Of a stretch of 64,000 bases of DNA, positions 26,085 to 33,861 are shown piece by piece. The stretch is from JAKAGZ01 sp963783855 (lineage in GTDB: Bacteria > Bacteroidota > Ignavibacteria > Ignavibacteriales > Ignavibacteriaceae). The DNA lies in assembly GCA_963783855.1 (NCBI GenBank), contig CAWAPE010000001.1:1-64000 (forward strand), given 5' to 3'. The notes beneath the pieces are model-generated. The model was not told the DNA's origin. It worked only from the letters and a program-made list of their open reading frames with translations, and ran no database searches. Position 1 is the first letter of the stretch. Each line of letters opens with the position of its first letter. The translations under genes and the position numbers were made by a program.

Positions 26085-26807
26085 TTAATTTCCATTGTTA
26101 ACAACTGTTCCGACATTTTCGCCGGTTACCAGTTTTAGCAGGTTGTCAATATGATCCATATTGAAGACAACCAGTGGCAAATTATTTTCCTGGCAGAGGC
26201 TAACAGCGGTCAGGTCCATAACCCGGAGATTCTTTTTTAGTATATCAAGGTATGAAATATTTTCGAATTTAAATGCTTTATCATTTTTTTCCGGGTCGGA
26301 ATCATAAACGCCGTCTACCCGGGTACCTTTAATAATAACATCGGCGCCTATTTCCACAGCTCTTAATGATGCAGCAGTATCAGTGCTAAAATACGGATGA
26401 CCTGTGCCAGCTCCAAAAATAATTACTCTACCTTTTTCAATATGCCTTAATGCTCTTCTTCTTATATATGGTTCAGCAATTTGTTCCATATGAAGCGCAC
26501 TTAACAGTCTTGTATGAATTCCTTTGTGTTCAATTGCATTTTGTAATGCAAGTGAGTTTATCATTGTAGCAAGCATCCCCATCTGATCGCCGGTTACCCT
26601 ATCTATTCCCTGATCACCTGCGCTCAAACCACGATAAATATTTCCGCCCCCAATAACAATTCCAACCTGCACACCAATGTCATGAACTTTTTTAACTTCC
26701 GTTGCAAAAAACTTGAGTACTTTGTGATCAATACCAAAGCCTTTGTCACCCATTAAGGATTCACCGCTGAGTTTAAGCAGTATCCTTTTGTATTTTAGTT
26801 TTGCCAT
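26085..26807 (-). CDS. pyrH: UMP kinase
   Basis: A 240-residue amino-acid-kinase-fold enzyme making UDP from UMP. It shows KRILLKLSGESLMG, GVQVGIVIGGGNIYRG, DRVTGDQMGMLATMINSLAL, and FGAGTGHPYFSTDTAASLRAVEIGADVIIKGTRVDGVYD (split here only by position). Length is normal. It follows the tsf terminator and precedes frr. Confidence 0.97.
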   Translation of the reverse strand: MAKLKYKRILLKLSGESLMGDKGFGIDHKVLKFFATEVKKVHDIGVQVGIVIGGGNIYRGLSAGDQGIDRVTGDQMGMLATMINSLALQNAIEHKGIHTRLLSALHMEQIAEPYIRRRALRHIEKGRVIIFGAGTGHPYFSTDTAASLRAVEIGADVIIKGTRVDGVYDSDPEKNDKAFKFENISYLDILKKNLRVMDLTAVSLCQENNLPLVVFNMDHIDNLLKLVTGENVGTVVNNGN

Positions 26808-26837
26808 AATAATGTAATTCTAAATTATAGGATTAAT

Positions 26838-26872
26838 ATAAAAAAAGGTCTTAATAAATTTAAGACCTTTTA
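26838..26872 (-). terminator. Perfect hairpin terminator after tsf
   Basis: A 10-base perfect stem, AAAAGGTCTT and AAGACCTTTT, with a short AT loop (AATAAATTT). On the minus strand it is followed by a run of seven T. It closes the rpsB-tsf unit before pyrH. Confidence 0.92.
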
Positions 26873-26884
26873 GATAAAGAATGA

Positions 26885-27739
26885 TTATTTTTTCTCGTCG
26901 CCAAGATGAAATCGGTGAAACAGGGCTATAGTGGCATTAGTGCCGTGTTTCGAATTTAATTCTTTCAGCAGGTCATTTACCGATTTTGAATTGTCTTTTA
27001 TATAAGCCTGCTCAATAAGACAGTTTTCCTGGTAAAATTTATTCAATTTACCTGTTGCAATTTTTTCAAGAATTTGTTCCGGTTTTCCTTCTTTTCGGGA
27101 TATTTCCTTGTAAATTTCAATTTCTTTATTGATGGTGTCAGAGGGAACTTCTTCACGTTTTACGCAAATAGGGTTCATTGCTGCAACCTGCATTGCAATG
27201 TCTTTTCCAATTTCTGCCAATTCAGTGTTAGCATCACCGGAATTATCAAAGCGAACCAGTACGCCAAGTTTCGATCCCATATGTACATAATCAACAACGA
27301 GACCGTTTTCAGATTTTTCAATGGCAAAACGTGAAAGTTCAATTTTCTCACCTACTTTACCAAGTAAATCAGCCATCTTAGATTTTAATGCCTCATCGCT
27401 GAGCAATTCTTCCATATTAGCAGGTCTTTTGGAATCTACAACATTCATTACTTCATTTGCAAAATTTATAAAGTCTTCACCTTTTGCAACAAAGTCTGTT
27501 TCGCAGTTAACTTCAACAATAATTCCTGTTTTTCCTTCGTCAACAATTTTAGTTAACACTATTCCTTCGTTTGCAGATTTTTCGGCTCTTTTTGCAGCAA
27601 CTGATGCGCCTTTCTTACGAAGAATTTCTATAGCTTTTTCAAAATCTCCGCCTGCTTCGGTCAGGGCTTTTTTACAGTCCATCATACCGGCACCGGTCTT
27701 CTTTCTTAATTCATTTACTTGTGCAGCTGTAATAGCCAT
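26885..27739 (-). CDS. tsf: Elongation factor Ts
   Basis: A 284-residue EF-Ts, the nucleotide-exchange factor for EF-Tu. The N-terminal UBA-like sequence ITAAQVNELRKKTGAGMMDCKKALTEAGGD and the GKGEDF-like VNCETDFVAKGEDFINF motif are present. Length is typical. It lies 10 bases after rpsB. The C-terminal tail is short. Confidence 0.97.
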   Translation of the reverse strand: MAITAAQVNELRKKTGAGMMDCKKALTEAGGDFEKAIEILRKKGASVAAKRAEKSANEGIVLTKIVDEGKTGIIVEVNCETDFVAKGEDFINFANEVMNVVDSKRPANMEELLSDEALKSKMADLLGKVGEKIELSRFAIEKSENGLVVDYVHMGSKLGVLVRFDNSGDANTELAEIGKDIAMQVAAMNPICVKREEVPSDTINKEIEIYKEISRKEGKPEQILEKIATGKLNKFYQENCLIEQAYIKDNSKSVNDLLKELNSKHGTNATIALFHRFHLGDEKK

Positions 27740-27748
27740 AATTTTTAC

Positions 27749-28735
27749 CTATTCTTTTTCTGTTTCTTTGTTTTCTGTTGTTTCTGTTTTTGTTGCTACA
27801 GGTTTTTCAGTTGTTTCTGTTTTTGCTGGTTCAGGTTTTTCAGCAACCTCAGCTTTTACCTCTTCCGTTTTTTTAGTTTCGGCAGTTGCAACATTTTCGG
27901 TTTTATCTGCTTCTTCTTTTTTAAGAGTCTTTTTAAGTCTTTTCTTTGTCTTTACCTGTTCATTTTCTGAAGGTGTCTCTGTTTTTTCAGATGCTTCTCT
28001 TTCTTTTGCTATTCTTTCTGCAGCAGCAGCTTCTTCAGCTTTTTTCTCTTGTGCAACCATTCCACCCTGTGCAACAGCATCGGCCATATAGGCTGTGATT
28101 AACTCAATAGTTTTTACTGCATCATCATTTGCCGGGATTACATAATCAACATCATCCGGATCACAATTTGTATCTACAATTGCGAATACGGGGATATTAA
28201 GTCTGTGTGCTTCTTTAATTGCAATTGATTCTTTTTTAATATCAACTACAAACATAGCTCCCGGAATCCTGTTCATCGATTCAACGCCTTCAAGAACCTT
28301 TTTCAGCTTGTCTTTTTCTCTCGTTAAGAAAAGTCTTTCTTTCTTGGTGATCTTCTCAAAAGTTCCGTCTGTTTCCTGTTTCTCGATCATGTTTAATCTT
28401 TTTATGCTCTTTCTAATAGTGGAAAAGTTTGTAAGCATTCCACCGAGCCATCTTTCGCTCACCCAGTTTGCATCGCATCTGCGGGCTTCTCCATCAATAA
28501 CATTTTTTGCCTGTTTTTTTGTACCGACAAAAAGTACTCGTTTACCTTCAGCAACCAGATTCATTAAATTTTCAGCTGCTTCGTTAACGCGGGTTTGTGT
28601 TTTTTTAAGATCGATTATATGAATCCCGTTTTTCTCCATGAAAATGTATTCTTTCATTTTAGGATTCCAACGGCGGGTAAGGTGACCGAAGTGCGCACCA
28701 GCTTCTATAAGCTGGGTTAGTTCTAGCTTTTTCAT
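27749..28735 (-). CDS. rpsB: 30S ribosomal protein S2 with a long charged C-terminal tail
   Basis: S2 core at residues 1-225: MKKLELTQLIEAGAHFGHLT, RRWNPKMKEYIF and GTKKQAKNVI, with MTNFSTIRKS-type sequence, VVDIKKES and IPANDDAVKTI. From about residue 230 to 328 a Lys/Glu/Thr/Ala-rich tail follows with repeated TETTEKP units. I use the ATG at 28735, supported by AGGAG five bases upstream; an earlier in-frame ATG at 28780 would add an atypical 15 residues. Ten bases before tsf. The tail has no predicted structure and is likely disordered. Confidence 0.96.
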   Translation of the reverse strand: MKKLELTQLIEAGAHFGHLTRRWNPKMKEYIFMEKNGIHIIDLKKTQTRVNEAAENLMNLVAEGKRVLFVGTKKQAKNVIDGEARRCDANWVSERWLGGMLTNFSTIRKSIKRLNMIEKQETDGTFEKITKKERLFLTREKDKLKKVLEGVESMNRIPGAMFVVDIKKESIAIKEAHRLNIPVFAIVDTNCDPDDVDYVIPANDDAVKTIELITAYMADAVAQGGMVAQEKKAEEAAAAERIAKEREASEKTETPSENEQVKTKKRLKKTLKKEEADKTENVATAETKKTEEVKAEVAEKPEPAKTETTEKPVATKTETTENKETEKE

Positions 28736-28810
28736 TTTGCTCCTGTTTTTTCTTCTACTCCCGTCTTCTTTACTTTCCATCCCTTTTTATGCGGGACACA
28801 GGCAGTAAAT

Positions 28811-28845
28811 CAGAGAGTATGAATGATTGTTAATAGATACTCTGA
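28811..28845. promoter_or_regulatory. Imperfect inverted repeat between rpsI and rpsB
   Basis: CAGAGAGTAT and ATACTCTGA form an imperfect stem with a two-base bulge. No T-run follows on the minus strand, so it is not a clear terminator. It may be an attenuator or operator for the rpsB-tsf unit. Confidence 0.35.
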
Positions 28846-28853
28846 ATAAAATC

Positions 28854-29240
28854 TTATCTCTTAGAGAACTGGAATCTTTTCCTTGCTTTTGGCTGTCCGT
28901 ATTTTTTACGTTCAACCATTCTCGGGTCTCTTGTAAGAAATCCAAATGGTTTAAGATCAGCACGATAATCGGGGTTAATAGCAACAAGCGCTCTTGTAAT
29001 TCCTAATCTGATTGCCTGAGCCTGCCCGGTTGTACCACCGCCATTTACATTAGCAACAACATCATAGTTGCCCTTATTCTTTGTAACATTTAATGGTCCA
29101 AGAATATCTTCTCTGCTGAGTAACATAGGGAAAGCTTCTTCAAAGGCTTTGCCATTAACGGTAATTTTACCACTACCATTTCTTAAAATTACTCTTGCTG
29201 TAGATGTTTTTCTTCTCCCAATATAAATCTGATCGGCCAT
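28854..29240 (-). CDS. rpsI: 30S ribosomal protein S9
   Basis: A 128-residue S9. It shows IGRRKTSTARVILRNGSGKITVNG, VNGGGTTGQAQAIRLGITRAL and a basic C-terminus ending KKYGQPKARKRFQFSKR, whose final Arg enters the P site. It lies 10 bases after rplM, the usual rplM-rpsI pair, and 118 bases before rpsB. A 35-base imperfect inverted repeat (28811-28845) lies in that gap. Confidence 0.97.
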   Translation of the reverse strand: MADQIYIGRRKTSTARVILRNGSGKITVNGKAFEEAFPMLLSREDILGPLNVTKNKGNYDVVANVNGGGTTGQAQAIRLGITRALVAINPDYRADLKPFGFLTRDPRMVERKKYGQPKARKRFQFSKR

Positions 29241-29250
29241 TCTTTCTCCG

Positions 29251-29691
29251 TTATAAACTTATCTGTTCAGGTTTCTGAGCAGTGTGAGGGTGATCTGAAC
29301 CTTTATATATTTTTAACTTTTTAATTAACTTATTTCCCAGCCTGTTTTTCGGAAGCATTCCTTTAACTGCATTTTCAATAACGAATTCAGGTTTCTTTGC
29401 CATCAATTCTTCAAAGGTCTGAACTTTTCTTCCGCCGGGATATCCACTATAGTGTGAATATGTTTTTAAAAATTCTCTTTTACCTGTAACTTTAATCTGA
29501 TCAGCATTAATAACTACGACAAAGTCACCTGTGTCTGCATTGGGTGTAAAAGTCGGTTTTGTTTTACCTCTGATAATGCTTGCTACTCTACTGGCCAGTC
29601 TTCCAAGGACCTGTCCTTTAGCATCAACAACAACCCATTTGCGTTCTGCATTTTCAAGGTTGATGAACTTTGTCTGTTTTTCCTGTTTCAC
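29251..29691 (-). CDS. rplM: 50S ribosomal protein L13 (GTG start)
   Basis: A 146-residue L13, an early assembly protein of the 50S subunit. It has WVVVDAKGQVLGRLASRVASIIRGK, the CGDFVVVINADQIKVTG-type strand (here TGDFVVVI), TYSHYSGYPGG and RLGNKLIKKLKIYKGSDHPHTAQKP. The start is GTG at 29691: GGAGG lies at 29700-29704, eight bases upstream. Reading on to an upstream in-frame start at 29799 would add 36 residues that do not look like L13. It begins the rplM-rpsI unit. Confidence 0.95.
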   Translation of the reverse strand: MKQEKQTKFINLENAERKWVVVDAKGQVLGRLASRVASIIRGKTKPTFTPNADTGDFVVVINADQIKVTGKREFLKTYSHYSGYPGGRKVQTFEELMAKKPEFVIENAVKGMLPKNRLGNKLIKKLKIYKGSDHPHTAQKPEQISL

Positions 29692-29859
29692 GCTATTTTC
29701 CTCCGAAACCTTATAAATCTTTTCAAATAAAGAGCACCAAAGATAGTTTGAAACCGGGAAAATGTCAAGATATACCCTAAAAGATAGTTTATCCCACACC
29801 CATAATATTTATTGGGTTTAGGATAACCAGAAGTAATATTCAAATATAAGCTATTTTGC

Positions 29860-30522
29860 TTATTTCTTTCCACCCATCGGCATTTTCATTTGGCTGTACC
29901 CGTCAGGTACTTTGAAAAAAGAATCCTCAAGGTTCATTTTTACTACAGACAATACGTTGAATTTGCTTATCTCTTGCCCCTCATTATTTTTTTGGATTAC
30001 CAGCATCGGGAAGTAACCCGTCCCTTCAATATCCTTCTGCCACGAACTTTCGGATTTCTCTCCCATTGGTGAATCAAAAAACATGAAGCTTCCCAGTTCT
30101 TTTGTCATCCACGCTTCTGTGCTTCCATTATCTTCATTTATTGTCCATTTTTCACAACTGTATCCATTAATTGTTTTCATCTCCCCGGTTTTTTCAATTT
30201 TTTCAGTCTCTTTTTCCACTTTATCATTTATAGAATTATCATTCATAAAATCCATAGGAAATTCCATATACATTTTCATTTCGGGCATTATCATATAAAC
30301 TTTTTTATCAGCTTTATCGAAAAGCATGTTTGCCTCCCCTCTTGCTGATCTTACATCAAATCTGGCCTGATCACCTTTTACATAATAAGTAAGTGAGCCT
30401 GCACCACCCATTCCAGAGGTTTCAATAATTACCTTGCCCTGAAAATTAGATTGAGAATACAAACTTGTTGTAGTAAAAGAAATCACCAGTAATAAAGCGA
30501 AAAATAATCCTGAACGTTTCAT
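29860..30522 (-). CDS. DUF4412 family exported protein
   Basis: A 220-residue protein with a signal peptide (GLFFALLLVISFTTTSLYSQ). The DUF4412 pattern is visible: FQGKVIIETSGM, SLTYYVKGDQARFDV, MPEMKMYMEFPMDF, INGYSCEKWTINEDNG, EAWMTKELGSF. The function of the family is unknown; the structure is probably a beta-strand-rich lipocalin/LolA-like fold. It is the paralogue of the next gene, about 87 bases away on the same strand. ATG at 30522 has AGGGAAC upstream. Confidence 0.8.
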   Translation of the reverse strand: MKRSGLFFALLLVISFTTTSLYSQSNFQGKVIIETSGMGGAGSLTYYVKGDQARFDVRSARGEANMLFDKADKKVYMIMPEMKMYMEFPMDFMNDNSINDKVEKETEKIEKTGEMKTINGYSCEKWTINEDNGSTEAWMTKELGSFMFFDSPMGEKSESSWQKDIEGTGYFPMLVIQKNNEGQEISKFNVLSVVKMNLEDSFFKVPDGYSQMKMPMGGKK

Positions 30523-30609
30523 ATTGTTCCCTTTTAAATATTTGGAAATAAATTACTAATATCTCTATCAATAATATTTAGTATAATAAATTATTATTAA
30601 TAAAAAAAA

Positions 30610-31296
30610 TCAACGATTTTTTTGCATAAAATTTTTCATCAAATTTATATTTGGCTTTTTCATTTCTTCAAAATCGCCAGGAGGCTGAAAATAATCGTTC
30701 TCCAGTTTCATTCTTTTAATATCTTTTACTTCTAATGTGGTAATGGCTTTCCCACTGTTTGATTTTTCTTCAATCTTCAAAGGAAAGTAACCGGAGTTTT
30801 CTATGTCATTTTTCCACACTATTGGTGTGTGATTTTTATCAGGATTCCTAAAAAATCTGAATTGCCCTATATCTTTTGTTAACCAGACAATAATCTCTTT
30901 ATTATTGGTTTGATAAATCCATTTTTCGCAATCGTGACCCTGAATATTTTTTTTACTCCCTGTGTTTTTGAATTGCTTCAGAATTTCATTCTTGTTAACC
31001 ATACCTGTTTCAACATAGTTATCAAAAGGAAATATAATATATTTACTCATTTGAGTTTTCAGCAGTATCATTTCCTTTTTATCAGGGTCAATAATCAGAT
31101 CGCTGTTCCTCTGTTTTCCTTCCACATTAATTCTGATTTTATCGCCTTTAATATAATAACTCAGTTCTCCGTAATTTTCAATTTCAGGAACTTTAATGGT
31201 TATTTTACCTTCAAATTTTCCCTGTGAAAGATTACTTGCAGGAAAACATAATAACCCTGTTAATATCATTATAGAGATAATCTTTACTTTGCACAT
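30610..31296 (-). CDS. DUF4412 family exported protein (second copy)
   Basis: A 228-residue paralogue of the neighbour: FEGKITIKVPE, ELSYYIKGDKIRINV, NIQGHDCEKWIYQTNNKEIIVWLTKDIGQFRFF match it position by position. I take ATG at 31296 because the signal peptide (KIISIMILTGLLCFPASNLSQ) then starts at the N-terminus. An upstream in-frame ATG (31362) would add a non-signal stretch. The two copies are clearly diverged, so the duplication is not recent. Confidence 0.75.
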   Translation of the reverse strand: MCKVKIISIMILTGLLCFPASNLSQGKFEGKITIKVPEIENYGELSYYIKGDKIRINVEGKQRNSDLIIDPDKKEMILLKTQMSKYIIFPFDNYVETGMVNKNEILKQFKNTGSKKNIQGHDCEKWIYQTNNKEIIVWLTKDIGQFRFFRNPDKNHTPIVWKNDIENSGYFPLKIEEKSNSGKAITTLEVKDIKRMKLENDYFQPPGDFEEMKKPNINLMKNFMQKNR

Positions 31297-31497
31297 CAAT
31301 AACTTACCCGGGATGTTTTCTATATTATTCATCATAGAAGAAAAGTTAAGCATAATACACAATAAATTCTAAACTGAAATTATGCCTTTTAAAGGAAATA
31401 TCACTCTATTCTAAACTTTTGACCTGCCAAAATGATTTGAATGCGTATTAAAATTCGTTAATTTTAAGTTTGCATTTATGAAAAAATTCAGGATTTA

Positions 31498-32538
31498 ATG
31501 ATGAAATTTCTCGTAACAGGGGGTTCCGGGTTTTTAGGGATTAATATTGTCCGATACCTTGTTAATAAAGGTCATGAAGTAGCTTCACTTGATGTAGCTG
31601 ATTTTGATTATCCTGATATGAAGGATAAAATTAAAATCATTAATGGAGATATAAGGGACAAACAAATTGTTCATCTTGCCGCTATGGATATTGATGTTGT
31701 CATCCACACGGCCGCGGCACTGCCTCTATATAAACCGGAAGATATCTTTTCCACTGATATTCAGGGAACCAGAAATTTACTGGAAGCTTCAAAAGAAAAT
31801 AAAGTCGGTAGATTTATCCATATTTCTTCAACTGCGGTTTATGGAATTCCGGATCATCATCCACTTTATGAAGATGATAAACTCGATGGTGTAGGTCCAT
31901 ACGGCAAAGCTAAAATTGCCGCTGAAGAGGAATGCTCAAAATACAGAAGAATGGGAATGTGTGTGCCAATTATCCGCCCAAAGTCTTTTGTAGGCCCGGA
32001 AAGACTTGGTGTGTTCGCACTTCTTTACGATTGGGCAAAAGATGGAAAAGGTTTCCCGATGATAGGAAGCGGGAATAACCGTTACCAGCTTTTGGATGTA
32101 GAAGACCTTTGTGATGGAATTTATCTTTGTGCAACTCTCGACAAATCAAAAGTTAATGATACTTTTAATATAGGCGCAAAAGAATACACTACAATGAAAG
32201 AAGATTATCAGTCAGTACTGGATTTGGCCGGACATGGTAAGAAAATAGTGCCGCTTCCGGAAAAGCCGATTATCATGATGCTTAAATTTTTGGAAGCGTT
32301 AAAACTTTCTCCACTTTACAAATGGGTTTATGAAACGGCCTCAAAAGATTCGTTTGTGTCAATTGAAAAAGCTGAAAAGCAATTAGGCTTTAATCCAAGG
32401 TATTCAAACAAAGATGCATTAATTAGAAACTTTAAATGGTACCTGGAGCACGAAAAAGATTTTAGAAATCAGAGCGGGGTTTCTCACCGTGTACCGTGGA
32501 AGCAGGGAATTTTGAAGATTGCAAAAGCATTTTTTTAA
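31498..32538 (+). CDS. NAD-dependent sugar epimerase/dehydratase family protein
   Basis: A 346-residue extended SDR protein. It shows FLVTGGSGFLGINIVRYL (residues 4-21), HISSTAVYG and YGKAKIAAEEECSKY with Tyr-x-x-x-Lys, and VIRPKSFVGPERLGVFALL-like sequence. It resembles nucleotide-sugar 4-epimerases or related oxidoreductases; the substrate is not clear. The first two codons are ATG ATG; I keep the first, which has AGGA five bases upstream. It is followed by the deoxyhypusine-synthase-like gene after 84 bases. Confidence 0.8.
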   Translation: MMKFLVTGGSGFLGINIVRYLVNKGHEVASLDVADFDYPDMKDKIKIINGDIRDKQIVHLAAMDIDVVIHTAAALPLYKPEDIFSTDIQGTRNLLEASKENKVGRFIHISSTAVYGIPDHHPLYEDDKLDGVGPYGKAKIAAEEECSKYRRMGMCVPIIRPKSFVGPERLGVFALLYDWAKDGKGFPMIGSGNNRYQLLDVEDLCDGIYLCATLDKSKVNDTFNIGAKEYTTMKEDYQSVLDLAGHGKKIVPLPEKPIIMMLKFLEALKLSPLYKWVYETASKDSFVSIEKAEKQLGFNPRYSNKDALIRNFKWYLEHEKDFRNQSGVSHRVPWKQGILKIAKAFF

Positions 32539-32622
32539 AATTGGATTAAAAATATAATTTCAGATTTGTCTATAAAGTTATATATTAAACAAAGGTCGAA
32601 GGAAATAAACAAGGAGTAGGTA

Positions 32623-33666
32623 ATGGCAAACAAACAGGATTACTTAAAAGAAGTAATTGAACATATAGATATTAAAAAACACAATGTTATTCCACTGGTT
32701 GATGCCATGGAAAAGATGGCATTTTCTGCCCGCGATCTGAACCGCGCGGCAAAAATTTACGATATGATGTTAGCAGACACTGAATGCGGTGTAATTTTAA
32801 CCCTTGCCGGAAGCCTTTTCAGTGCAGGGTTAAAGAAAGTAGTTTTTGATCTTATTAACAATAATATGGTTGATGCCATTGTTTCAACCGGCGCCATTAT
32901 GGTTGACCAGGATTTCTTTGAGGCACTCGGTTTCAAACATTATAAAGGCACTCCTTTCAGCGACGATAACGAATTAAGGGATTTAGCTATTGACAGAATT
33001 TATGATACTTATATAGATGAAGACGAACTCAGAGTCTGCGATGAAACAACAGAAAAAATATGGAACTCGCTTGAGCCACGTGCTTATTCCTCAAGAGAAT
33101 TAATCTGGGAAATGGGAAAGTATCTTGAAAATAATGGCGGACCAAAAGTTGACGATAGTGTTATTTATACTGCTTACAAAAAAAATGTCCCAATCTTTGT
33201 TCCGGCTTTTTCAGATTGTTCTGCAGGATTTGGTTTTGTTGTACACCAGACCAATAATCCTGACAAACACGTTTCCATTGATTCCGCAAAAGATTTTCTT
33301 GAACTGACTAAAATAAAACAGACCTCTAAGGATACCGGGCTGTTAATGATCGGCGGAGGCGTGCCTAAAAATTTCACACAGGATATTGTGGTTGCCGCAG
33401 ATATTTTGGACGGCGAAGCATCAATGCACAAGTACGCAATACAGATTACAGTTGCTGATGAAAGAGACGGCGCTCTTTCAGGTTCAACTCTAAAAGAAGC
33501 CAGCAGCTGGGGCAAAGTTGAAACAACTTATGAACAGATGGTTTATTCCGAGGCTACAATTGCAATGCCGCTTGTGACCGGTTATGCCTATCATAAAGGC
33601 TCCTGGAAAAACAGAAAAGGCAAAGAATTTGCAAAACTGTATATGGCTGAAAAAACTACTACATAA
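32623..33666 (+). CDS. Deoxyhypusine synthase family protein (bacterial)
   Basis: A 347-residue member of the deoxyhypusine-synthase fold. It has the NAD-binding TLAGSLFSAGLKKVVFDLI, VDAIVSTGAIMVDQDF, MIGGGVPKNFTQD and the C-terminal SGSTLKEASSWGKV, whose Lys (about 298) aligns with the catalytic lysine of eukaryotic enzymes. Bacteria lack eIF5A; family members here instead may make homospermidine or a related polyamine. The start has AAGGAG with good spacing. A strong terminator follows. A type III decarboxylase (5067) and this enzyme both touch polyamine chemistry, but they are 27 kb apart. Confidence 0.85.
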   Translation: MANKQDYLKEVIEHIDIKKHNVIPLVDAMEKMAFSARDLNRAAKIYDMMLADTECGVILTLAGSLFSAGLKKVVFDLINNNMVDAIVSTGAIMVDQDFFEALGFKHYKGTPFSDDNELRDLAIDRIYDTYIDEDELRVCDETTEKIWNSLEPRAYSSRELIWEMGKYLENNGGPKVDDSVIYTAYKKNVPIFVPAFSDCSAGFGFVVHQTNNPDKHVSIDSAKDFLELTKIKQTSKDTGLLMIGGGVPKNFTQDIVVAADILDGEASMHKYAIQITVADERDGALSGSTLKEASSWGKVETTYEQMVYSEATIAMPLVTGYAYHKGSWKNRKGKEFAKLYMAEKTTT

Positions 33667-33686
33667 GCTGGTATTTTTAATTTAAT

Positions 33687-33740
33687 AAACCTTCGGGTGT
33701 TAGATTTATTTCTTAAAATAAATTTTCCCGAAGGTTTTTC
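33687..33740 (+). terminator. Strong rho-independent terminator
   Basis: AAACCTTCGGG and CCCGAAGGTTTTT form an 11-base perfect stem, with an inner ATTTATTT/AAATAAAT helix, followed by T-rich sequence. It ends the deoxyhypusine-synthase-like transcript. Confidence 0.92.
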
Positions 33741-33861
33741 TTTTTATTTTGCCGCAATTAAAGGGGAATTTACTCATTCCAAATGCCAGCCACTCATCGT
33801 ATTTACGGTGTAAATCTGGCTTAAAAACCTTATATTCACTGCCTGAAAGAACGCGATTATT

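Noticed and set aside
27321..28091. 256-residue open frame on the plus strand across tsf and rpsB
   Set aside because: It is antisense to two essential, well-recognised genes; its Ser/Phe-rich composition is the mirror of the charged S2 tail.
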